This document shows, piece after piece, positions 57,667 to 64,000 of a DNA stretch of 64,000 bases. The stretch is from Streptomyces netropsis (lineage in GTDB: Bacteria > Actinomycetota > Actinomycetes > Streptomycetales > Streptomycetaceae). The first letter of the stretch is position 1. Each line of letters starts with the position of its first letter. The position numbers were made by a program, and so were the translations under genes. Below the pieces are notes generated by a model that worked only from the letters and a program-made list of their open reading frames with translations, did no database searches and was not told the origin of the DNA. Location: positions 620,001 to 684,000 of the forward strand of contig NZ_JACHJG010000001.1 of assembly GCF_014203545.1 (NCBI RefSeq), written 5' to 3'.

Positions 57667-60600
57667 ATGACGGTGCCGCAAGGGCGTCGCAGCAGCGCGT
57701 ACACCCGGCTGCTGAAGTACGGCTTCACCGACGCGTCCGCCGCCGAGCGATTGCTCGACGCCCCCGAGCTGGCCGCCGTCCGGGACGACACTGCTCTCCT
57801 CGACGCGCTCGGGGCCACCGCCGACCCCGATCTCGCGCTGCACGGGCTGGTCCGGCTCGTGGAGGCGCTCCAGGCGCGGGACCCCGGCCGGCGGCAGGCG
57901 TTCCTGGACACCCTCGTCTCCGCCAAACCGCTGCGCGACCGGCTGCTGGGCGTGCTCGGGGCGTCCGAGGCGCTCGGCGACCACCTCGTGCGGCACCCCG
58001 ACGACTGGCACGCGCTCGTCACCTACGAGGCGGCCGACCTGCACCCCACGACACCGGAGTTCGAGAAGGCCCTCGCCGAAGGGGTGCGCGGCGAGCGCGG
58101 CGCCGGGCTCGCGCCCGCCGACGCGCTGCGCGCCGCCTACCGCCGCGCCCTGCTGGCCATCGCCGCCCGGGACGTCTGCGGCACCATCGACGTCGCCCAG
58201 ACCGCCGCCGAACTCGCCGACCTGGCCACCGCCACGCTGCGCGCCGCCCTCGACATCGCCGCGCGGGAGCAGCCGGCCGACGCCGCGGCCTGCCGGCTCG
58301 CCGTCATCGGCATGGGCAAGTGCGGCGGCCAGGAGCTGAACTACGTCTCCGACGTGGACGTCATCTTCGTGGCCGAGGCCAGGAGCGGCACCGCAGAGGG
58401 CGCGGCGGTGCAGGCCGCGACCCGGCTCGCCTCCCGGATGATGCGGGTCTGCTCCGACGTCACCCCCGAGGGCACCATCTGGCCCGTCGACGCCAACCTC
58501 CGCCCCGAGGGGCGCAACGGCCCCCTCGTGCGGACCCTCTCCAGCCACCTCGCCTACTACCAACGCTGGGCCAAGACCTGGGAGTTCCAGGCCCTGCTCA
58601 AGGCCCGCCCGGTGGCCGGCGACCTCCAGCTGGGCCAGGAGTACGTGGACGCCGTCGCGCCCCTGGTGTGGCAGGCCGCCGAGCGGGAGAACTTCGTCGC
58701 CGACGTGCAGCAGATGCGCCGCCGCGTCGTCGCGAGCATTCCCGCCACCCAGGTCGACCGTGAGCTGAAGCTCGGCCCCGGCGGGCTGCGCGACGTCGAA
58801 TTCGCCGTCCAGCTCCTGCAGTTGGTGCACGGCCGCAGTGACGCGACCCTGCGCGGCGGCAGCACCCTCGGCGCGCTGGCCGCGCTCGCCGCCGGCGGCT
58901 ACGTGGGCCGGGCGGACGCCGCCTCGCTCGACGCCGCGTACCGCTTCCTGCGCACCATGGAACACCGCATCCAGCTCTACCGGCTGCGCCGCACCCACCT
59001 CGTCCCCGAGGAGGAGCCCGATCTGCGCCGGCTCGGCCGCTCCCTGGCCCGCACGTTCCGGTGGGCGAGCGGCAAGGAGCCCGTCGACGAACTGGGCAAG
59101 GAGTGGAAGCGGCACGCCCGCGAGGTGCGGCGGCTGCACGAGAAGCTCTTCTACCGGCCCCTGCTGGACGCCGTCGCCCAACTGGAGCCCGGCGAGATCC
59201 GGCTCAGCCCCAAGGAGGCCGGCCACCGCCTGGAGGCCCTCGGCTACGCCGACCCGGCCGCCGCGCTGCGCCACCTGGAGGCCCTGGCCTCCGGCGTCAC
59301 CCGCAAGGCCGCCATCCAGCGCCATCTGCTGCCCGTGCTCCTCGGCTGGTTCGCGGACTCCGCCGACCCCGACGCCGGACTGCTCAACTTCCACAAGGTC
59401 TCCGACGCGCTCGGCAAGACCCCCTGGTACCTGCGGCTGCTGCGCGACGAGGGCGCGGCCGCGGAGAACCTCGCCCGGGTGCTGTCCGCCGGGCGGCTCG
59501 CCCCCGACCTGCTGCTGCGCGCCCCCGAGGCGGTCGCCCTGCTCGGCGACCCCGAGGGGCTGCGCCCGCGCGGCCGGGAGCCGCTGGAGCAGGAGGTGCT
59601 GGCCGCCGTGGGCCGTGCCGAGGACGCGGAGGCGGCGATCGTCGCGGTGCGCGGTGTCCGGCGCCGCGAGCTGTTCCGCACCGCCGCCGCCGACATCATC
59701 GGCGCGTACGGCGGCGCCGGCCCCGACTCCGGGGCACACGCCGCCGAGGAGCACGGCTTCCGGGCGTACCGGGCGGGCGAGGCGGTGGGCGCCGGTCCGC
59801 GCGCGGCCGTCGACACCGTCGGCAAGGCCGTCTCCGACCTCAACGCCGCCACCATCGCCGGCGCGCTGCGCGCCGCCGTCCGCGCCGAGTGGGGGGACAC
59901 CCTCCCCACCCGCTTCGCCGTCATCGGCATGGGCCGCTTCGGCGGGCGCGAACAGGGCTACGGCTCGGACGCCGACGTGCTGTTCGTGCACGAGCCACGG
60001 GACGGCGTCAGCGACGAGGAGGCCGCCAAGGCCGCCCACGCCGTCGCCACCGAGATGCGGCGCCTGCTGCAACTGCCGACCGCCGACCCGCCGCTCCTCG
60101 TCGACGCCGATCTGCGGCCCGAGGGCAAGGCCGGTCCCATGGTGCGCAGCCTCGCCTCGTACGCCGCCTACTACCGCCGCTGGTCGCGGGTGTGGGAGAG
60201 CCAGGCGCTGCTGCGCGCCGAGCCGGTGGCGGGCGACGTGGAACTGGGGGCGCGGTTCGTCGATCTGATCGCCCCGCTGCGCTACCCCGCCGAGGGGCTG
60301 GGCGAGGACGCGGTGCGCGAGATCCGCCGGCTCAAGGCCCGTATGGAGACCGAGCGGCTGCCGCGCGGCGCGGACCCGACCACGCACGCGAAGCTGGGCC
60401 GGGGCGGGCTGTCGGACGTGGAGTGGACGGTGCAGTTGCTGCAGATGCAGCACGGCTGGGCGGAGCCGGGGCTGCGCACGACGCGCACCCGCGAGGCACT
60501 CGCGGCGGCCTGCGCGGCGGAGCTGCTGGCCACGGAGGACGCCCGCATCCTGGACGAGGCGTGGGTGCTGGCGACCAGCGTCCGCAACGCCGTCATGCTG

Positions 60601-60768
60601 GTCCGGGGCCGGCCCGGCGACACCTTCCCCGGCGACCCCCGCGAGCTGGGCGCCGTGGGCCGCTACCTCGGCTACGAGCCGGGGCACGTGGGGGAGATGC
60701 TGGACGACTACCGCCGCACGACGCGACGGGCCAGGGCCGTGGTCGAGGAGCTGTTCTACGGGGCGTAG
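57667..60768 (+). CDS. glnE: Glutamine synthetase adenylyltransferase/adenylyl-removing enzyme
   Basis: This is a 1033-residue two-domain nucleotidyltransferase. The first site is GMGKCGGQELNYVSDVDVIF near residue 215 (adenylyl removal by phosphorolysis) and the second is GMGRFGGREQGYGSDADVLF near 754 (adenylylation). Each is followed by its helical partner domain (DVEFAVQLLQLVHG, DVEWTVQLLQMQHG). It adjusts GlnA activity in response to nitrogen status. It follows glnA2 with a short gap and is probably co-transcribed, although its known substrate, GlnA, is encoded elsewhere. The ATG at 57667 fits the family start. Confidence 0.97.
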   Translation: MTVPQGRRSSAYTRLLKYGFTDASAAERLLDAPELAAVRDDTALLDALGATADPDLALHGLVRLVEALQARDPGRRQAFLDTLVSAKPLRDRLLGVLGASEALGDHLVRHPDDWHALVTYEAADLHPTTPEFEKALAEGVRGERGAGLAPADALRAAYRRALLAIAARDVCGTIDVAQTAAELADLATATLRAALDIAAREQPADAAACRLAVIGMGKCGGQELNYVSDVDVIFVAEARSGTAEGAAVQAATRLASRMMRVCSDVTPEGTIWPVDANLRPEGRNGPLVRTLSSHLAYYQRWAKTWEFQALLKARPVAGDLQLGQEYVDAVAPLVWQAAERENFVADVQQMRRRVVASIPATQVDRELKLGPGGLRDVEFAVQLLQLVHGRSDATLRGGSTLGALAALAAGGYVGRADAASLDAAYRFLRTMEHRIQLYRLRRTHLVPEEEPDLRRLGRSLARTFRWASGKEPVDELGKEWKRHAREVRRLHEKLFYRPLLDAVAQLEPGEIRLSPKEAGHRLEALGYADPAAALRHLEALASGVTRKAAIQRHLLPVLLGWFADSADPDAGLLNFHKVSDALGKTPWYLRLLRDEGAAAENLARVLSAGRLAPDLLLRAPEAVALLGDPEGLRPRGREPLEQEVLAAVGRAEDAEAAIVAVRGVRRRELFRTAAADIIGAYGGAGPDSGAHAAEEHGFRAYRAGEAVGAGPRAAVDTVGKAVSDLNAATIAGALRAAVRAEWGDTLPTRFAVIGMGRFGGREQGYGSDADVLFVHEPRDGVSDEEAAKAAHAVATEMRRLLQLPTADPPLLVDADLRPEGKAGPMVRSLASYAAYYRRWSRVWESQALLRAEPVAGDVELGARFVDLIAPLRYPAEGLGEDAVREIRRLKARMETERLPRGADPTTHAKLGRGGLSDVEWTVQLLQMQHGWAEPGLRTTRTREALAAACAAELLATEDARILDEAWVLATSVRNAVMLVRGRPGDTFPGDPRELGAVGRYLGYEPGHVGEMLDDYRRTTRRARAVVEELFYGA

Positions 60769-60845
60769 GGCCTGGCCGGCCGGTCTTGGCGGGCAGGCGT
60801 CGGCCTCTGCGTGCCGTGGCGTGCGCACCACCGCTGCGCGGCGGT

Positions 60846-60914
60846 GTCCTCGAACGCCGGACGGGCTGCATTGGCTGAGCCCAGCCGAAACCAGCCTGTC
60901 CGGCGCTTGAGGAC
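60846..60914. repeat. Imperfect 23-bp inverted repeat after glnE
   Basis: GTCCTCGAACGCCGGACGGG with CTG pairs with CAGCCTGTCCGGCGCTTGAG with GAC, leaving a 23-base loop. The arms belong to the same family as the 32-bp tandem repeat at 26019, here arranged as a hairpin and probable terminator. Confidence 0.75.
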
Positions 60915-60928
60915 GCGCCCGCAGGGCG

Positions 60929-60947
60929 CTCGCCGCCGCAGGCGGCA
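60929..60947. repeat. Fourth copy of the 19-bp repeat core
   Basis: CTCGCCGCCGCAGGCGGCA is identical to the copies at 15259, 15321 and 53682. It follows the glnE hairpin. Confidence 0.85.
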
Positions 60948-60983
60948 ACGACGGCCCGCAGCCGAAGATCCGTCGGACGACCC

Positions 60984-61832
60984 CTAGCGCCGCGTAGACG
61001 CCGCCACATGACGGGCCAGCCGGTGCGGGAACGCCCGGTACCAAGCGTAGGACAGGCCGAAGCCGAAGGCGAGGCAGAGCAGACCGCCCACCGCGTCCAG
61101 CCAGAAGTGGTTGGCGGTCGACACGATGACGACCAGCGTCGCGACCGGGTACAGCAGGCCCAGCACCCGCACCCAGACCACCCGCGCCAGCAGGGCGATG
61201 GTGATGCCGCACCACGTGGACCAGCCGATGTGCATCGACGGCATCGCCGCGTACTGGTTGGACATGTCGGCCAGATTGCCCGAGGCCATCGAGCCCCAGG
61301 TGTGGTGCACCACGACCGTGTCGATGAAGTCGCCGCCGCTCATCAGCCGTGGCGGAGCGAGCGGGTACAGGTAGTAACCGAGCAGGGCCACACCGGTGGT
61401 GGCGAACAGAATCAGACGCGCGGCCGCGTACCGCCCGGGATGCCAGCGGTACAGCCACACCAGCACGCCGATCGTCAGGACGAAGTGCAGCGTGGCGTAG
61501 TAGTAGTTCATGCCCACGATCAGCCACGTCACCGAATTCACGGCGTGGTTGACGGTCTGCTCGACCGCGATGTGCAGGGACCGCTCGGCCTGCCAGATCC
61601 AGTCGGCGTTGCGCAGGGCGGCGGCCCGCTGCTCCGGTACCGCGTTGCGGACAAGGGAGTACGTCCAGTAGCTCACCGCGATCAGCAGGACCTCGAACCA
61701 GAGCCGTGGCCGTCGCGGTGAGCGCAGACCCGCCAGGACGCGTCGGTCCCGGGACGGCCGCTCCACGCTCTCCTCGGTGGGTGGCAGGGGGGCCGTCCGG
61801 CCTTCCGCGGTCCTTACTGTCGCTTCACCCAT
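60984..61832 (-). CDS. PAP2/AUR1-type membrane phosphatase or transferase
   Basis: This is a 282-residue integral membrane protein with six helices. The PAP2 motifs C2 and C3 are SMHIGWSTWCGI (AAMPSMH) and VSTANHFWLDAVGG; C1 is less clear. This spacing fits the AUR1/inositol-phosphotransferase subgroup, so it may transfer or hydrolyse lipid-linked phosphates. The N-terminal 45 residues are hydrophilic. It lies between glnE and malR, as in S. coelicolor, but no functional link to either is evident. Confidence 0.9.
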   Translation of the reverse strand: MGEATVRTAEGRTAPLPPTEESVERPSRDRRVLAGLRSPRRPRLWFEVLLIAVSYWTYSLVRNAVPEQRAAALRNADWIWQAERSLHIAVEQTVNHAVNSVTWLIVGMNYYYATLHFVLTIGVLVWLYRWHPGRYAAARLILFATTGVALLGYYLYPLAPPRLMSGGDFIDTVVVHHTWGSMASGNLADMSNQYAAMPSMHIGWSTWCGITIALLARVVWVRVLGLLYPVATLVVIVSTANHFWLDAVGGLLCLAFGFGLSYAWYRAFPHRLARHVAASTRR

Positions 61833-61906
61833 AGGGAAACAGTCTGCCAGAAAGCCGTCGAGGGCAGATCATCCCCAAGTCTCGTCTTCGCGGCTTTGCG
61901 TACGAT

Positions 61907-62953
61907 TCAGGACGTCGTGGTGGTGGCAGTCCGACGAGGCCCTGGCACAGAAGCCGTTGAACCCCGAACCACCAGTTCGGGAAGGAAGACGAACTCGCTG
62001 TGCGGGGCCGGGGTGCCGCCGATCTCCTCCAGCAGCGCCCGCACGGCCGCCTGGCCCATCGACTGGACCGGCTGCCGGATCGTGGTCAGCGGCGGGTCCG
62101 TGAAGGCGATGAGCGGCGAATCGTCGAAACCCACCACCGAGACGTCGCGCGGCACCTCCAGCCCGTGCTGCCGGGCCGCCCGCACCACGCCCAGCGCCAT
62201 CATGTCGCTCGCGCACACCACGGCCGTGCAGCCGCGGTCGATGAGGGCCGCGGCGGCCGCCTGGCCGCCCTCCAGGGAGAACAGCGAGTGCTCCACCAGC
62301 TGCTCGGCCTCGGCCTCCGCCACCCCGAGCTGCTCGCGCATGCTCAGCAGGAACCCCTCGATCTTCCGCTGTACCGGCACGTAGCGCTTGGGCCCCAGCG
62401 CGAGACCGATGCGCCGGTGGCCCAGTGCGGCCAAATGGGTGACGGCGAGCTTGACGGCCGCGCGGTCGTCGGGGGAGACGAACGGCGCCCGCACCTTCGA
62501 GGAGAAGCCGTTGATCAGCACGAACGGCACGCCCTGGCCGCGCAGCCGCTCGTAGCGCTGCATGTCGGCGGAGGTGTCGGCGTGCAGCCCGGAGACGAAG
62601 ATGATGCCCGCCACCCCCCGGTCGACGAGCATCTCCGTCAGCTCGTCCTCCGTCGAGCCGCCCGGGGTCTGCGTCGCCAGCACGGGGGTGTACCCCTGGC
62701 GGGTCAGGGCCTGCCCGATGACCTGCGCGAAAGCCGGGAATATCGGGTTGTCCAGCTCGGGGGTGATCAGACCGACCAGCCCCTCGCTGCGCTGCCGCAG
62801 CCGCACGGGCCGCTCGTAGCCCAGCACGTCGAGCGCGGCCAGCACGGACTGGCGGGTGGAAGCGGCGACCCCAGGCTTTCCATTGAGGACGCGGCTGACG
62901 GTTGCTTCGCTGACACCCGCCTGGGTCGCGATATCGGCTAGCCGGGCGGTCAC
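61907..62953 (-). CDS. malR: LacI-family maltose regulator MalR
   Basis: This is a 348-residue repressor almost identical in pattern to MalR (Reg1) of S. coelicolor and S. lividans. The helix-turn-helix reads LADIATQAGVSEATVSRVLN (residues 5-24) with the hinge helix AALDVLGYERP, followed by the periplasmic-binding-like ligand domain (LVGLITPELDNPIFPAFAQV, VVGFDDSPLIAFTDPPLTTI). GTG 62953 is chosen over an ATG eight codons upstream because it matches the known start. It represses maltose and alpha-glucan use. Here it lies 25 bases after aglA on the same strand. Confidence 0.95.
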   Translation of the reverse strand: MTARLADIATQAGVSEATVSRVLNGKPGVAASTRQSVLAALDVLGYERPVRLRQRSEGLVGLITPELDNPIFPAFAQVIGQALTRQGYTPVLATQTPGGSTEDELTEMLVDRGVAGIIFVSGLHADTSADMQRYERLRGQGVPFVLINGFSSKVRAPFVSPDDRAAVKLAVTHLAALGHRRIGLALGPKRYVPVQRKIEGFLLSMREQLGVAEAEAEQLVEHSLFSLEGGQAAAAALIDRGCTAVVCASDMMALGVVRAARQHGLEVPRDVSVVGFDDSPLIAFTDPPLTTIRQPVQSMGQAAVRALLEEIGGTPAPHSEFVFLPELVVRGSTASVPGPRRTATTTTS

Positions 62954-62978
62954 AGGACTGGACCTTACCCGTCGCATC

Positions 62979-64000
62979 TCAGACTGCCCACCAGACGCAT
63001 GAGTCGGCGGGGACCCGCACCGTGCCCCCGGTGAACTCGAGGGCGGCGGTGGCGAGCACCGGGCGGCCCGGTACGGGCAGTTCGGCCTCGGCCTCGCCCG
63101 TGTTGAGCGTGCACACGAAACCCGGGCGGGAGAACGCCAGCACCCCCTCGGGCGCCTCCAGCCAGGTCATCTCCCCGTCCCCGAGCCCCGGCAGCTCATG
63201 GCGGAGCGCCAGCGCCGAGCGGTAGAGCTCCAGCGTCGAGCGCGGGTCGCCCGACTGCGCCTCGGCCGACAGCCCCCGCCACTCGGCGGGCTGCGGCAGC
63301 CAGCTGCCGCCCGGCCCGAAGCCGTACGGCGCCTCCTCGCCCGACCACGGGAGCGGCACCCGGCAGCCGTCGCGGGTGCCGTCCTGGCCGTCCCCGCGGA
63401 AGAAGGCCGGGTCCTGGCGCACCTCGTCCGGCAGTTCCACGACCTCCGGCAGCCCCAGCTCCTCGCCCTGGTAGACATAGGCGGAGCCGGGCAGCGCCAG
63501 CATCAGCAGCGCCGCGGCCCGGGCCCGATTGAGGCCCCGCTCGCCACCGCCGTAGCGGGTGGTGTGCCGCACCACGTCGTGGTTGGACAGCACCCAGGTC
63601 GTGGGCGCCCCGACGGAGCAGGTGGCGGCCAGCGACTCGTCGATGACGGTCCGCATCGCCCCGGCGCCCCACGCGCAGGTCAGGAACTGGAAGTTGAACG
63701 CCTGGTGCAGTTCGTCCGGGCGTACGTACAGCGCGAGCCGCTCCGAGGTCGGCGCCCAGGCCTCGGCCACCCCGATCCGCTCGCCCTCGTAGGAGTCCAG
63801 CAGCCGCCGCCAGGAGCGGTGGATCTCGTGCACCCCGTCCTGGTCGAAGAACGGCAGCACCTGCGCGCCGATCAGCTTCGCCTGCTCCTTGCGGCCGATG
63901 TCCGGCAGCCCCGGCGCCTTGACCATGCCGTGCGCCACATCGATCCGGAATCCGTCCACGCCCAGGTCCAGCCAGAACCGCAGGACCGAGTCGAACTCCT
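62979..64000 (-). CDS. aglA: GH13 alpha-glucosidase (5' end outside window)
   Basis: This is the C-terminal 340 residues of a family 13 glycosidase, cleaving maltose or maltodextrin oligomers imported by MalEFG. The catalytic nucleophile lies in GVDGFRIDVAHG, the acid/base Glu in RIGVAEAWAPTS and the transition-state Asp in WVLSNHDVVRHT. The C-terminal beta domain (GVLAFSRPGFVCTLNTGEAE) is complete. The frame is open to base 64000, so about 200 residues are missing at the N-terminus. It is probably co-transcribed with malR. Confidence 0.93.
   Translation of the reverse strand, partial: EFDSVLRFWLDLGVDGFRIDVAHGMVKAPGLPDIGRKEQAKLIGAQVLPFFDQDGVHEIHRSWRRLLDSYEGERIGVAEAWAPTSERLALYVRPDELHQAFNFQFLTCAWGAGAMRTVIDESLAATCSVGAPTTWVLSNHDVVRHTTRYGGGERGLNRARAAALLMLALPGSAYVYQGEELGLPEVVELPDEVRQDPAFFRGDGQDGTRDGCRVPLPWSGEEAPYGFGPGGSWLPQPAEWRGLSAEAQSGDPRSTLELYRSALALRHELPGLGDGEMTWLEAPEGVLAFSRPGFVCTLNTGEAEAELPVPGRPVLATAALEFTGGTVRVPADSCVWWAV

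Noticed and set aside
57580..61527. Very long open frame (over 1300 codons) on the minus strand opposite glnE
   Set aside because: It is the antisense shadow of glnE caused by strong third-position GC bias; its translation is low-complexity Gly/Val/Arg-rich, with no domain.
1..64000. Prophage, integrative element or biosynthetic gene cluster
   Set aside because: No integrase, tRNA attachment site, structural phage gene, PKS, NRPS or terpene synthase is present; genes are mostly conserved chromosomal types.

Overview
The window is chromosomal DNA of a Streptomyces or close relative. The evidence is very high GC with third-position GC bias, GTG/TTG starts, Streptomyces-type protein families, an actinobacterial class A RNase P RNA, DmdR/IdeR-type iron boxes, and a glnE-glnA2-nadE-panB-map gene order that recalls the S. 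coelicolor core. I see no integrase, transposase, tRNA, CRISPR array or phage module; this is core-type chromosome with some small lineage-specific genes and many intergenic repeats.

Layout. 1-2.9 kb: yaaA (3' end outside the window), an RNB-domain ribonuclease and rnpB. 3-7 kb: small secreted, membrane and hypothetical proteins, including a Gly-rich secreted protein with a QFAPQ repeat and a SCO4226-like nickel-binding protein. 7-15 kb: a PhzF-like isomerase, a PhoD-like phosphatase without a signal peptide, a Bcr/CflA efflux pump, an Rsm22-type methyltransferase with a four-Cys set, a DDAH-like hydrolase, a TetR gene with two operators facing a 60-residue gene, and a degenerate stand-alone Prim-Pol domain protein.

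15-27 kb is the most coherent block, an iron and heme acquisition island with three iron boxes. It holds hmuT-hmuU-hmuV (heme ABC transporter) followed by efeO-efeB-efeU (iron uptake with a Dyp peroxidase) and a lipoprotein gene. In the opposite direction lie two cell-wall HtaA-type heme-binding proteins, one with a sortase-E-like LAATG signal. A heme oxygenase follows. The likely path is HtaA capture, HmuT hand-off, HmuUV import and HmuO ring opening, with EfeUOB supplying a parallel iron route; the DmdR repressor would control all three promoters.

27-45 kb: methionine aminopeptidase, MFS pumps, an F420-NADP oxidoreductase preceded by a six-codon leader frame, a site-2-protease-like membrane peptidase, a large SARP/NB-ARC/TPR regulator, a DrrAB-like ABC exporter, panB, an MFS-TetR operon behind a perfect palindrome, an EEP-family protein, a second drug pump, and a GntR/HATPase divergent pair with three CTCTAG-containing sites. 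45-64 kb: metallophosphoesterase and MocR-type regulator, DUF2277, glutamine-dependent NAD synthetase, a Tat-lipoprotein multicopper oxidase with a Met/His-rich insert, an amino-acid permease ending in a very long hairpin, alpha/beta hydrolase, epimerase, glnA2 (which lacks the usual adenylylation tyrosine) beside glnE, a PAP2/AUR1-type membrane enzyme, malR and the 3' part of aglA.

Intergenic DNA carries several repeat families: a 41-bp tandem repeat with inverted relatives around the Rsm22 gene, a 32-bp tandem repeat after the second HtaA gene, a 19-bp core found four times, and many strong hairpins at convergent gene ends.
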